This document shows positions 26,390-35,440 of a stretch of 64,000 nucleotides of DNA, piece by piece. The translations under genes and the position numbers were made by a program. This DNA is from Citrobacter rodentium NBRC 105723 = DSM 16636 (lineage in GTDB: Bacteria; Pseudomonadota; Gammaproteobacteria; Enterobacterales; Enterobacteriaceae). Under the pieces are notes generated by a model that saw only the letters and a list, made by a program, of their open reading frames with translations, was not told the origin of the DNA and made no database searches. The number at the start of each line of letters is the position of its first letter. The first letter of the stretch is position 1. The stretch is taken from the NCBI RefSeq assembly GCF_021278985.1, contig NZ_CP082833.1, positions 744,001-808,000 of the forward strand. The letters run 5' to 3'.

Positions 26390-27542
26390 ATAGCTGACCG
26401 GCGGGCGTCCGGCGTACCGGTGCGCGCACATCCGTCCCGGATGCTGCGGGTCGTATTCAAACTGACGCACCCGGACGCCGCCCCGGTCATACACCGCCGC
26501 CAGCTCCCCGCGCGGGGTGTATTCATAACGCGCCAGCGGCGCGGCGGGCAGGTTGTCCGGGTATTGCGGGTCATGCGTCAGCCACACCGCCTCCAGGCGG
26601 ATACCGCTGTCCGCGCCGTAGCCGGAAACCGGCACCGTCTGCGGCCAGTCCGCCGCCCTGGCGCCGCCTGCGCCCGCTGCGCCTGCGTGGTCAGTACCAG
26701 CCTGAAACAGCGGCCTGCGCCGTCGGTCACGGCGGTGATGCAGCCGGTGAATTCACCGGCGGCCTCCCGGTGAAAACTGAGCGTGCGCCCGGCGCGGTCC
26801 GCCAGCCCGGTCAGCACCCGGTACGGCGGCAGCGGGGCGGGCAGCACCTCATCCGCCTCCGGCACCCGCTCAGGCCAGCCCAGTATCCACCACGGCCCCT
26901 GCGCGCTGTTCGTGGCAAGGTAAATGTGCGGGCTTAAGCGAATCTCCTCCGGCAGGGCCTGCCACAGGCGGTGCAGCGGGTTGCTCTCATGCAGCTTCAG
27001 GACGCCGCCGCGGGCCAGCCAGAACGACTCGCTGCGGCTGAAGGCGGTCTCACCGGGGAACAGTGGCTCAAAGCGAATGCTGCGCCCGCCGTTATCGTTA
27101 AGGATAAGTTCGTCATCAGAAAGCTGCAGGCGGATATCAGCAGGGGCTTTCCAGCCGGGACCGAAGACACTCACAGGCGCAGGCGTTTTCGTCTGATAAC
27201 TGCTGTAGGTGCGGGAAAGGACAAACGGCAGCGGGCCGGGCAGGGCGAGGTCCGTTTCGCCGGGCAGCACTTTGGCGCCCGACAGGGGATTAACCGGCGA
27301 GCCGGAGGTGATGCCGCCGGGGCAGACCGAGCAGGCCACACCGGTGGGCGCGCCGATAAACACGCCTGCGGAACCCTGAACTATCGGCCCGCCGTACTGT
27401 GTCATGTCGCCCTGACGGGCCGCCGGTTTTCCGCTCATCACCATATCCCTATGTAAGATAAATGGATTTATAACTTATACTGTATAAAGACAGAAAACAG
27501 CGGTACGCATGCAACCTGGGGTAAATTAGGAAATTGTCCAAA

Positions 27543-27583
27543 CAAAAAAGAAAAGGTTCACGCTAATTTGCGATGAACCTTTT
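27543..27583 (-). terminator. Terminator after yhcO
   Basis: AAAAGGTTCA (27551-27560) and TGAACCTTTT (27574-27583) form a 10-bp stem. On the minus strand it is followed by CTTTTTTG. It begins 6 bases after the yhcO stop and marks the right edge of the island. Confidence 0.88.
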
Positions 27584-27589
27584 TATAGC

Positions 27590-27862
27590 TCAATGGCGGA
27601 CGTTAAACCGCAACTGCCCTTCCAGTTCTTCTTCCGCCTCATCAAACAGCAAAATCAGCGCGCCGTAGCGTCTGCGCAGTTTGTCGGGGAGATGAACAAA
27701 TTCGATCTCCAGCGGAAGCGGTAGCTTTTCACTCATCACGATGTCCCATAACGCGTCGAGGTCGTTCACCTTTTCGTTGTCCAGGCCGAACATCTGCGTA
27801 AACTCCCGATAGAAGTCGTTCTGATCCTCAATTTCATCAAAATCAAATGTATAGATGTTCAT
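27590..27862 (-). CDS. yhcO: Barstar-like protein YhcO
   Basis: 90-residue protein of the barstar family (ribonuclease inhibitor fold), starting MNIYTFDFDEIEDQNDFYRE and rich in acidic residues. E. coli YhcO has the same length. Its partner nuclease, if any, is not in this window. The frame is open to 27883, but the ATG at 27862 gives the family start. In K-12 it is adjacent to yhcN; here the Rhs island separates them. Confidence 0.92.
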   Translation of the reverse strand: MNIYTFDFDEIEDQNDFYREFTQMFGLDNEKVNDLDALWDIVMSEKLPLPLEIEFVHLPDKLRRRYGALILLFDEAEEELEGQLRFNVRH

Positions 27863-27889
27863 CTGTCGCCACCCTCCCGGCATTACTGA

Positions 27890-29338
27890 CTACAGGCCGC
27901 CAATATGCAGGGTTTTCACTTCCAGAAATTCGTCCAGCCCCAGCACCGATCCTTCACGTCCCAGCCCTGACTCCTTCACGCCGCCAAACGGCCCCAGTTC
28001 AGTGGACACCGCGCACTCGTTAATGCCGATCATGCCGCTTTCAATCGCCTGAGAGACGCGGAACACCCGCTGCAGGTTTTGCGAATAAAAGTAGGCGGCG
28101 AGGCCAAACGGCGTGTTGTTCGCCCGCTGGATCACCTCCTCTTCGCTGGTAAAGCGGAAGCAGGCGGCAACCGGGCCGAAGGTTTCTTCGCTCGCCAGTT
28201 TCATCCCGTCGCTGCACTCGCCCAGCACCGTCGGCTGCCAGAAGTTGCCGCCTGACGCATGCGCCTGGCCGCCAGCCAGCACTTTCGCCCCTTTCGCTAC
28301 CGCATCCTCAACGTGTTCACGCACTTTATCGACCGCAGACGGCTCGATAAGCGGACCGACCACCACGCCATCCTCCAGACCGTTGCCCACCTTCAGCGCC
28401 TGCACGGCGTCGGCCAGCTTGCGGGTGAATTCGTCGTATACCGTTTCCTGAATATAAAAGCGATTGACGCTGACGCACACCTGCCCGGCGTTACGGAATT
28501 TATTGGCGATCGCCCCCTGTACGGCGGCATCGATATCGGCATCGTCAAAGACGATGTATGGCGCATTGCCGCCAAGCTCCATTGACACCTTCTTCATGGT
28601 TTCCGCCGCGTTACGCACCAGCGTTTTCCCTACCGCCGTCGAACCGGTAAAGGAAATTTTACGCACTTCATGGCTGGCCATAATCGCGTCGCTGATCTCC
28701 TGCGTATTTCCCGCCACGGCGTTTAAGACGCCATCCGGCACGCCCGCTTTCTTCGCCAGGGTAAGCAGCGCAAAAGCGCTGAGAGGCGTGTTATTGGCGG
28801 GTTTAATAACGCCGGTACAGCCAGCCGCCAGCGCCGGGCCGAGTTTTCGCGTCAGCATCGCCATCGGGAAATTCCACGGCGTGATGGCCGCTACTACGCC
28901 AACCGGTTCGCGCGTGGCCAGAATACGTGACCCCGGCTTGATCGGCGGGATGATTTCGCCATTGGCGCGTTTCGCCTGTTCCGCAAACCACTGGATAAAG
29001 CTGGCGGCGTACTCAACTTCACCCTCCGCCTCTTTTAACGGCTTGCCCTGCTCTGTGGTCATCAGACGCGCCAGCCAGGCTTTATTTTCAATAATCAGTT
29101 CATACCAGCGATACAGAATCGCCGAGCGCTCTTTCGCCGTTTTCGCCCGCCAGCCGGGAAAGGCCTTGCTGGCGGCGGCTATCGCCTCTTCGGTCTGCTG
29201 TTTGCCCGCTTTTGCCACCTTCGCGATCGTTTCACCGGTCGCCGGGTTAAGGACATCAAAAGTGGTATCCAGCGTTTTCCACAGCCCATCAACCAGATAT
29301 CCCGTCTGAAACAGTTCGTTCTCCTGGAGCGTTTGCAT
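27890..29338 (-). CDS. NAD(P)-dependent succinate-semialdehyde dehydrogenase family protein
   Basis: 482-residue aldehyde dehydrogenase, most like GabD/Sad. Family motifs are in order: ITPWNFPMAMLTRKLGPALA (cofactor), SFTGSTAVGK, the catalytic Glu in VSMELGGNAP and the catalytic Cys in RNAGQVCVSVNRFY, then EETFGPVA. The ATG at 29338 has AAAGGAG 8 bases upstream and is preferred over the one at 29362. It ends 27 bp before the yhcO start. K-12 lacks it here. The substrate may be succinate semialdehyde or another short aldehyde; gabD itself is elsewhere in E. coli, so no symbol is given. Confidence 0.88.
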   Translation of the reverse strand: MQTLQENELFQTGYLVDGLWKTLDTTFDVLNPATGETIAKVAKAGKQQTEEAIAAASKAFPGWRAKTAKERSAILYRWYELIIENKAWLARLMTTEQGKPLKEAEGEVEYAASFIQWFAEQAKRANGEIIPPIKPGSRILATREPVGVVAAITPWNFPMAMLTRKLGPALAAGCTGVIKPANNTPLSAFALLTLAKKAGVPDGVLNAVAGNTQEISDAIMASHEVRKISFTGSTAVGKTLVRNAAETMKKVSMELGGNAPYIVFDDADIDAAVQGAIANKFRNAGQVCVSVNRFYIQETVYDEFTRKLADAVQALKVGNGLEDGVVVGPLIEPSAVDKVREHVEDAVAKGAKVLAGGQAHASGGNFWQPTVLGECSDGMKLASEETFGPVAACFRFTSEEEVIQRANNTPFGLAAYFYSQNLQRVFRVSQAIESGMIGINECAVSTELGPFGGVKESGLGREGSVLGLDEFLEVKTLHIGGL

Positions 29339-29393
29339 GGTGTTTTCTCCTTTCGATGTCATGGTTTGCGCACGTCGATAAGTATAGCCATAA

Positions 29394-29422
29394 AAAAACC
29401 GACGCTTTCGGCGTCGGTTTTC
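29394..29422 (-). terminator. Terminator after aaeB
   Basis: AAAACCGACGC and GCGTCGGTTTT pair around TTTCG, with T-runs in both orientations, directly after the aaeB stop at 29426. Confidence 0.88.
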
Positions 29423-29425
29423 TGA

Positions 29426-31393
29426 TTAGCTGTCGGTCAAAGCCTGCTGGTATTTGTGCAGCATTACCACCAGACGCCTCACCGGCTCTGTCACCTGCGG
29501 CGGCGCTTCCCAGATCCGCAGTTTTTCCTGATAGATATCCAGTTCGTCCAGCAACTGTGCAAAATAGCGGCGGCGCTTATCGTCATTGCTGGCGGAAATC
29601 ACGTGATCCGCAGTGCGCCGCAGCTGGCGATGGAACGCCGACAGGTCGTCATTTACCGGGATGGGCGCGTCGCGCAGGCGCTGGTGAGCGATAATCATCG
29701 TCAGGGCAAGACGGAACTTCGGCAGGTCGCCGGGGAATTTGTTCATCAGTAAAAACAGCTGCTGGTACAGCGCCGGCAGATGGTTCTCTTTCCGTCGCAC
29801 GACGTTAGTGGTCATTGCCGATACCGCCGCCGAGACAAACTGATTCAGCAGCACCCGTCCTGTGCGATCGCGGGAGTTATCCCGCACCAGCAGGATGACC
29901 AGAAATGCCAGCACGCAGCCCACAATTTGCCCTAAGGCGCTGTCGAGGAACTGGCTGAAATGAAAGGTCATCGGGTTATCCAGCACGATGATGTTAATGG
30001 TGCTGGCCAGCGCCCCCATCGACCCCAGCTGCCGCTTCTGCACTTCAATACCCAGAAAGAAGCCAAGCACCGCAAGGCTCAGGCACAGCAGCAGCATACT
30101 TTGCTGAGTGTTGGGGAGGATCACCAGGAAGTAGAGCGCCCCCAGCGGCAGCGCGGCAAGGGTGCCGTAAATAAAGTCGATGGCAACCATCCGCGGATTC
30201 GGCAACCGCATAGCGAGCGAGGTGACGACCGCAATCATGACCATCGCCCCGTTGCCGGAGGTCCAGCCGGTCCACAGCCAGAACAATGTGCCCAGCACGC
30301 AGGAAATCGTGGTACGCCAGAAGTTCACCATCGCATGATGGCGTTCAGCAGATTCCACCTTCACCACCGGCTCGCCCTCCAGGATCTCCTCTTCGGTGGC
30401 GCTGATTTTAGTATTGCCAATTACCCCGCGCTTAAGCAGCAGGTAACGCGTCGCCGCTCCGGCCCAGGTATAAAGCGTAACGGGCGTATCGCGCTCGCCG
30501 GTCCAGGCAATCACCCGACGCAGGCGCTTGAGCTGCTTATGCACCTCCTGCGCCGTTTCAACCGGTGTTTCAAAGAATTCACGGAAGGTATCAGTGATCG
30601 CTTCCGGTCGCGTATTCTGGATCAGATACGTTTCACAAGACTGGGTAATCATGGTCAGCGAAAGGGTGTCAATCGCCTTCAGGCGACGGTTAGCGCGCGT
30701 CCAGCGCGATGACTCCATATTCAGGTTGCTGCGCATCCCTTCCAGCGCCGTGGTCCGGCGCACCAGATCGCCCCAGGCCTGATCCACCTCTTCTCTGTCG
30801 CCATGCTTAATGCATAGCTGCATCAGCTGATATTGCGCCACCAGCAGGCTATCCAGTTCGCGATCCACTTCCTGTTTGATGGATCGCGGGGAGAACAGCA
30901 GATCCGCCATGATGGCGCAGACAATCCCGATGACAATCTCGCTACAGCGCTCAACGGCGAACTGCGGCGTCAGCAGCGGTTCTGGCTGGATGGTAATGAC
31001 GATAATCAGCGCCGTATAGCCCGACAGCCCCCACGCATAGGAGTTCTCGATGCGCACCAGCGACGACACCCAGGTACAAAATCCCGCCCAGATGCAGCAC
31101 ACCAGAATCATCAGCAGCGGCGCGCGGATCATCGTCATGATGATCACCAGCGCGGCGACGCAGCCGATAAACGTCCCGGCAATACGTAACATCCCACGAT
31201 AGCGGATGGCGCCGGAATAGGGTTCGCCGCCCGCGGCAAAGGCTGGCCCTGCGGCGACGATCGCAGCTGTCAGCACCGCCCAGCGCGGCGTCTCAAGCTG
31301 GAAGTGAAAGCCAACAAACAGAGCCAGAACGATGGCGCTCGCCAGTTTTACCGCAAAGCGGAGATGCTGGTTGGCAATAGAAAAAATGCCCAT
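29426..31393 (-). CDS. aaeB: p-Hydroxybenzoic acid efflux pump subunit AaeB
   Basis: 655-residue inner membrane protein of the FUSC/AaeB family. It has two hydrophobic halves (about residues 10-170 and 370-520), each with about five to six segments, separated by soluble regions. With the adaptor AaeA it exports aromatic carboxylic acids such as p-hydroxybenzoate. It matches E. coli AaeB in length and sequence. It follows aaeA by 5 bp in the operon aaeXAB. Confidence 0.95.
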   Translation of the reverse strand: MGIFSIANQHLRFAVKLASAIVLALFVGFHFQLETPRWAVLTAAIVAAGPAFAAGGEPYSGAIRYRGMLRIAGTFIGCVAALVIIMTMIRAPLLMILVCCIWAGFCTWVSSLVRIENSYAWGLSGYTALIIVITIQPEPLLTPQFAVERCSEIVIGIVCAIMADLLFSPRSIKQEVDRELDSLLVAQYQLMQLCIKHGDREEVDQAWGDLVRRTTALEGMRSNLNMESSRWTRANRRLKAIDTLSLTMITQSCETYLIQNTRPEAITDTFREFFETPVETAQEVHKQLKRLRRVIAWTGERDTPVTLYTWAGAATRYLLLKRGVIGNTKISATEEEILEGEPVVKVESAERHHAMVNFWRTTISCVLGTLFWLWTGWTSGNGAMVMIAVVTSLAMRLPNPRMVAIDFIYGTLAALPLGALYFLVILPNTQQSMLLLCLSLAVLGFFLGIEVQKRQLGSMGALASTINIIVLDNPMTFHFSQFLDSALGQIVGCVLAFLVILLVRDNSRDRTGRVLLNQFVSAAVSAMTTNVVRRKENHLPALYQQLFLLMNKFPGDLPKFRLALTMIIAHQRLRDAPIPVNDDLSAFHRQLRRTADHVISASNDDKRRRYFAQLLDELDIYQEKLRIWEAPPQVTEPVRRLVVMLHKYQQALTDS

Positions 31394-31398
31394 TGCGA

Positions 31399-32331
31399 TT
31401 AACCAAACTCGCGCAGGCGGTGCGCCATTTTACGAAAGAAGGAGTCGTTACTGGCATCCCGATCCCGTTCACCGGTGACCACCACGGTCGCGGTAGTTCC
31501 GGCGGGCCACAGGTTCTCCTGCTGGCTGTCGAGACGAATGCGCACCGGCACACGCTGCGCCAGACGCACCCATTCAAGGTTAGAATCAATGGTCGCCATT
31601 CCTTTGTCGTCGCGCGTGCTGCTGGCGTTGGTGACGCCCGCCGCCACGCTGTCTACCGTACCTTTCAGCACCGTATTGCTGCCGAGCGGGGTAATTTCCG
31701 CGCGATAGCCCGGACGCACGCCTTCAAGCTTGGTCTCTTCCATATAGGCCAGCACGTAGAAGGAGTTCTTTTTCACCAACGCCACGGCGGTGGAGCCGCG
31801 GGTGATAAACTCGCCGGTATAGACGTTGAGGTTGGTCACCCAGCCGTCGGCCGGAGCGCGAATCACGGTACGCTCAAGATCCAGTTTTGCCAGATCGCGG
31901 GTCGCCTGCGCTTTAGCAAGCTGATGCAGGACGGTTTGCAGCACGTTATTCGCCTGGTCTATCTCTTCACGCGACATCGCCTGCACGCCAAGACGGTTAC
32001 GGCGACTGGCCTCCTGACGTTTTTCCTGCGCCAATACCTGGTAGTAGGCAACGTCGGCTTCCGCCTCTTCCAGCGCTTTTTTATAGCGCGGCTGGTCGAT
32101 GGTAAACAGCACCTGATCTTTCTTCACCAGCTGATTATCATGCACCTCGACGTGGGTAATCAGCCCGGAAACATCCGGCGCGATGGCAACCACGTCGGCG
32201 CTGAAGCGCGCGTCGCGCGTCCACGGCGATTCGGTGTAATAGACCCAGGCGCGAAAAATAGCGATAAATGCCAGGATGACCAGAACGAGGGTAATGGCCG
32301 TACGGGAGAGTTTTCTTGTTAACGTTTTCAC
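31399..32331 (-). CDS. aaeA: p-Hydroxybenzoic acid efflux pump subunit AaeA
   Basis: 310-residue membrane fusion (HlyD/EmrA-type) protein. One N-terminal membrane helix (AITLVLVILAFIAIFRAWVYY, near 12-32; shown in part) precedes the lipoyl-like half-motifs, a coiled-coil hairpin and the beta-barrel domain. It bridges AaeB across the periplasm. Second gene of aaeXAB, 7 bp after aaeX. Confidence 0.95.
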   Translation of the reverse strand: MKTLTRKLSRTAITLVLVILAFIAIFRAWVYYTESPWTRDARFSADVVAIAPDVSGLITHVEVHDNQLVKKDQVLFTIDQPRYKKALEEAEADVAYYQVLAQEKRQEASRRNRLGVQAMSREEIDQANNVLQTVLHQLAKAQATRDLAKLDLERTVIRAPADGWVTNLNVYTGEFITRGSTAVALVKKNSFYVLAYMEETKLEGVRPGYRAEITPLGSNTVLKGTVDSVAAGVTNASSTRDDKGMATIDSNLEWVRLAQRVPVRIRLDSQQENLWPAGTTATVVVTGERDRDASNDSFFRKMAHRLREFG

Positions 32332-32338
32332 TTCAACC

Positions 32339-32542
32339 TCAAACGAACAGGCGCGATATTAAGTAAAAGAGACAGCAATACAGCGCGGTATTAAACAACG
32401 CCGGATGCCAGACAAAATCATAGATGCCCGTGGGCACCAGCACCCGACGTACCAGCCAGAAAATCGCCAGTGACAGAAGCAATTCAAAAAATATCGGTGG
32501 GAAGGACAAACCAAACACCACGATAACGGGAAAGAGACTCAT
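32339..32542 (-). CDS. aaeX: Small membrane protein AaeX (DUF1656)
   Basis: 67-residue protein, nearly all hydrophobic, with two membrane helices ([20 protein letters not shown] and the C-terminal [16 protein letters not shown]). It is the first gene of aaeXAB; its role in efflux is not established. The frame is open to 32578, but the ATG at 32542 matches the E. coli start. Confidence 0.93.
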
Positions 32543-32721
32543 GTTGACCTTGAATTTTTGAGAGTGCAGGCGATACATATTTTAGTCTGTGTCACCGAAG
32601 AGGGGCATGGAAAGCCAGGCGAGTGCGACACAGCCGTTATTTGAATAATAATATATTAGCTTAACTGTTATGCTGTTATCTATGATATGTGATCTAAATC
32701 ACTTTTAAGCCAGAGTGAATA
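32543..32721. promoter_or_regulatory. Divergent aaeR-aaeXAB control region
   Basis: A 179-bp AT-rich gap between divergent genes, where the LysR-type AaeR would bind and respond to p-hydroxybenzoate. The AT-rich core near 32640-32700 (AATAATAATATATTAG) fits a promoter region. No exact T-N11-A box was assigned. Confidence 0.5.
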
Positions 32722-33651
32722 ATGGAACGATTAAAGCGAATGACGGTGTTTGCCAAAGTGGTGGAGTTTGGTTCTTTCACCGCCGCCGCCAGGCAGTTAC
32801 AAATGAGCGTTTCCTCCATCAGCCAGACCGTGGCGAAGCTGGAAGATGAGCTTCAGGTAAAGCTGCTGAACCGCAGTACGCGCAGCATTGGCCTGACCGA
32901 AGCCGGAAAAATTTATTATCAGGGCTGTCGGCGGATGCTGCACGAAGTGCAGGATGTGCATGAGCAACTTTATGCGTTTAACAACACGCCTATCGGCACG
33001 CTGCGTATCGGTTGTTCTTCAACGATGGCGCAAAATGTCCTCGCCGGACTGACGGCAACAATGCTCAAAGAGTATCCCGGCCTGACGGTCAACCTGGTGA
33101 CCGGGATCCCGGCGCCGGATCTGATCGCCGACGGGCTGGACGTGGTGATCCGCGTGGGCGCGTTGCAGGATTCCAGCCTGTTTTCCCGCCGTCTGGGTGC
33201 CATGCCGATGGTGGTCTGCGCCGCCAAAAGCTATCTCGCGCAGTACGGTATACCGGAAAAGCCAGCCGACCTTGCCAACCACTCCTGGCTGGAGTACAGC
33301 GTGCGTCCGGACAACGAATTTGAACTGATCGCCCCGGAAGGCATTTCCACGCGCCTCATTCCACAGGGCCGTTTTGTCACCAACGATCCGATGACCATCA
33401 GCCGCTGGCTGACCGCTGGCGCGGGCGTCGCCTACGTACCGCTGATGTGGGTGATCAATGAGATCAATCGCGGCGAGCTGGAGATCTTATTGCCCCGCTA
33501 TCAGTCCGATCCGCGACCGGTTTATGCGCTATACACCGAGAAAGACAAGCTGCCGCTCAAGGTGCAGGTAGTGATTAACTATCTGACGGATTATTTCGTC
33601 GACGTGGCGCAGTTATTTAAGGGGATGTACGGTCGGGGGAAAGAGAAGTGA
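32722..33651 (+). CDS. aaeR: LysR-family regulator of the aae efflux operon
   Basis: 309-residue LysR-type transcription factor. The N-terminal helix-turn-helix lies at about residues 5-62 (FGSFTAAARQLQMSVSSISQ), and the periplasmic-binding-like effector domain at 90-295. It is divergent from aaeXAB, which E. coli AaeR activates when aromatic acids accumulate. Full length, no break. Confidence 0.95.
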   Translation: MERLKRMTVFAKVVEFGSFTAAARQLQMSVSSISQTVAKLEDELQVKLLNRSTRSIGLTEAGKIYYQGCRRMLHEVQDVHEQLYAFNNTPIGTLRIGCSSTMAQNVLAGLTATMLKEYPGLTVNLVTGIPAPDLIADGLDVVIRVGALQDSSLFSRRLGAMPMVVCAAKSYLAQYGIPEKPADLANHSWLEYSVRPDNEFELIAPEGISTRLIPQGRFVTNDPMTISRWLTAGAGVAYVPLMWVINEINRGELEILLPRYQSDPRPVYALYTEKDKLPLKVQVVINYLTDYFVDVAQLFKGMYGRGKEK

Positions 33652-33661
33652 CGGATTGTCA

Positions 33662-33841
33662 GCCGGCGCGCCTTGCCCGATGGCGCTGTCGCTTATCGGG
33701 CCTGGAGTAAATGCGCCATTGCTGGCCGGGTAAAGCGGAACGCGTTGCCAGCCGGCGCGCCATGCCCGATGGCGCTGACGCTTATCGGGCCTACAACTTA
33801 TCGGGTATGGAGTAAGAGCGTAACGCGTTGCCATCCGGCAC
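33662..33841. repeat. REP-type repeat cluster between aaeR and tldD
   Basis: A 44-bp unit starting GCCGGCGCGCC and containing CCCGATGGCGCT and GCTTATCGGGCC occurs at 33662-33705 and again at 33751-33794. Partial units with GCGTTGCCAKCCGGC-like ends lie at about 33738 and 33826. These are dyad REP-like elements with a direct period of 89 bp between convergent genes. Confidence 0.8.
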
Positions 33842-33855
33842 ATACGGGCTGTTAA

Positions 33856-35301
33856 TCAGGCGGTGCCGCCAACGGTCAGGTTATCGACCTTCAACGTCGG
33901 CTGACCAACGCCAACCGGCAGGCTCTGGCCCTCTTTGCCGCAGACGCCGACGCCGTTATCCAGCTTCAGATCGTTGCCCACCATCGAAATCTGCTGCATC
34001 GCCTCAATGCCGGAGCCGATCAGCGTCGCGCCTTTCACCGGCTTCGTCACCTTTCCGTTTTTGATCAGGTACGCTTCCGAGGTGGAGAAGACAAACTTAC
34101 CGGAGGTGATATCCACCTGGCCGCCGCCAAAGTTCGGTGCGTAGATGCCATATTCAACGGATTCAATAATCTCCTGCGGCGTGGAGTTGCCCGCCAGCAT
34201 GTAGGTGTTGGTCATACGCGGCATCGGCAGATGCGCGTAGGATTCACGACGCCCGTTACCGGTTGGCGCAACGCCCATCAGACGCGCATTCAGCTTGTCC
34301 TGCATGTAACCTTTCAGTATACCGTTTTCAATCAGCACGTTGTACTGGCCTGGCGTTCCTTCGTCGTCAATAGCCACTGAACCGCGGCGATCGACCATCG
34401 TGCCGTCATCCACCACGGTACACAGTTCAGAAGCGACCAGCTCGCCAATTTGTCCGCTGAATACCGAGGTGCCGCGACGGTTAAAGTCGCCCTCCAGACC
34501 GTGTCCTACCGCTTCATGCAGCAGAACGCCCGGCCAGCCGGCGCCAAGCACGACCGGCAGCGTGCCCGCAGGCGCGGCAACGGCAGACAGGTTGACCAGC
34601 GCCATGCGCACCGCTTCTTTCGCCCATGCGTCAGCGCGAACTTCGCCATTGAGATCGGCGAGGAACCACTCATAGCCGAAACGACCGCCGCCGCCGCTGG
34701 CGCCGCGCTCGCGTTTACCGTCTTCTTCCACCAGCACGCTGACCGAAAGGCGCACCAGCGGACGGACATCCGCCGCCAGCGTTCCGTCCGTGGCCGCCAC
34801 AAGGATCAGCTCATAGACACCGGTCAGGCTGGCAGTCACTTCCTGCACCCGCTTGTCGGCGTCACGCGCCGCTTTATCCACGCGACGCAGAATATCAAGC
34901 TTCTCCTCACGGGACATGCTCTGCAGCGGATCCACGGCGGTATACAGGGCGGAATGCTCAACCGCGCCCAGCGTTTTCACTTTCCCGTCGCCGCTGTCTC
35001 TCACAATGGTACGCGCTGCCTGCGCGCTTTGCGTAAGCGCCTGCAGGCTGATCTGATCGGCATAGGCAAAGCCGGTTTTTTCGCCGCTGATGGCGCGAAC
35101 GCCCACGCCCTGATCGATATTATAAGAACCATCCTTAATGATGCGGTCTTCTAAAACCCAGGATTCGTGATAGCTCGACTGAAAATAGAGGTCGCCGTAA
35201 TCGAGACGGCGTTCGGCCAGTTGGCCGAGAATGGTAAACAGGTCCTGATGTTTCAGGCCGTTCGCTGCAAGCAATTGTTCACTTACCAGGTTCAGACTCA
35301 T
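33856..35301 (-). CDS. tldD: Metalloprotease subunit TldD
   Basis: 481-residue member of the TldD/PmbA family; with TldE (PmbA, elsewhere) it forms a heterodimeric zinc protease that processes unfolded or leader peptides such as microcin B17 and the CcdA antitoxin. The HExxxH-type metal motif is visible in LLHEAVGHGLEGDFNRRG near residue 260. It matches E. coli TldD in length. It lies downstream of yhdP in the same orientation. Confidence 0.96.
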   Translation of the reverse strand: MSLNLVSEQLLAANGLKHQDLFTILGQLAERRLDYGDLYFQSSYHESWVLEDRIIKDGSYNIDQGVGVRAISGEKTGFAYADQISLQALTQSAQAARTIVRDSGDGKVKTLGAVEHSALYTAVDPLQSMSREEKLDILRRVDKAARDADKRVQEVTASLTGVYELILVAATDGTLAADVRPLVRLSVSVLVEEDGKRERGASGGGGRFGYEWFLADLNGEVRADAWAKEAVRMALVNLSAVAAPAGTLPVVLGAGWPGVLLHEAVGHGLEGDFNRRGTSVFSGQIGELVASELCTVVDDGTMVDRRGSVAIDDEGTPGQYNVLIENGILKGYMQDKLNARLMGVAPTGNGRRESYAHLPMPRMTNTYMLAGNSTPQEIIESVEYGIYAPNFGGGQVDITSGKFVFSTSEAYLIKNGKVTKPVKGATLIGSGIEAMQQISMVGNDLKLDNGVGVCGKEGQSLPVGVGQPTLKVDNLTVGGTA

Positions 35302-35351
35302 CGTTTTTGCTACTCGTTGGTTGCTGCCCGGACGGGCGACTTTCTAAAACG

Positions 35352-35386
35352 TTATGCCGGATGGCGCTACGCTGATCCGGCGGTCA
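35352..35386. repeat. REP unit between tldD and yhdP
   Basis: ATGCCGGATGGCGCTACGC followed by TGATCCGGCGGTCAT forms one REP hairpin upstream of tldD. Confidence 0.75.
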
Positions 35387-35440
35387 TAGCGCAAGCCGTA
35401 CTCTGTACTGAGAGTGGGGCAATTCCGCGCCGCCGTCAAA

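Larger units (their letters stand above)
23301..27444 (-). pseudogene. Rhs polymorphic toxin with N-terminal PAAR-like domain, two frameshifts
   Basis: About 1,380 codons in three frames: 27444-26578, 26635-25460 and 25472-23301. The first carries a PAAR-like start (MSGKPAARQGDMTQYGG) and the Rhs N-terminal region. The second and third carry dozens of YD repeats (GRxxxYxYD type), the core end and the CT. Frame breaks are at about 26655-26665 (one base lost or two gained; QAQRAQAA should run into RAADWPQTV) and at 25484-25488 (ACGTTGAC where ACGTTTGAC would give TTFDYDVMDRL). Rhs shells encapsulate the toxin tip and, with PAAR, load on a type VI secretion spike; no vgrG or other T6SS gene is in the window. 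Two breaks suggest inactivation unless they are sequencing errors. Confidence 0.88.

Noticed and set aside
23871..26773. Long plus-strand frames (577 and 386 codons) opposite the rhs gene
   Set aside because: They are antisense shadows of the repetitive rhs core, full of repeated Arg/Pro/Ala/Val strings with no domain and no ribosome site.
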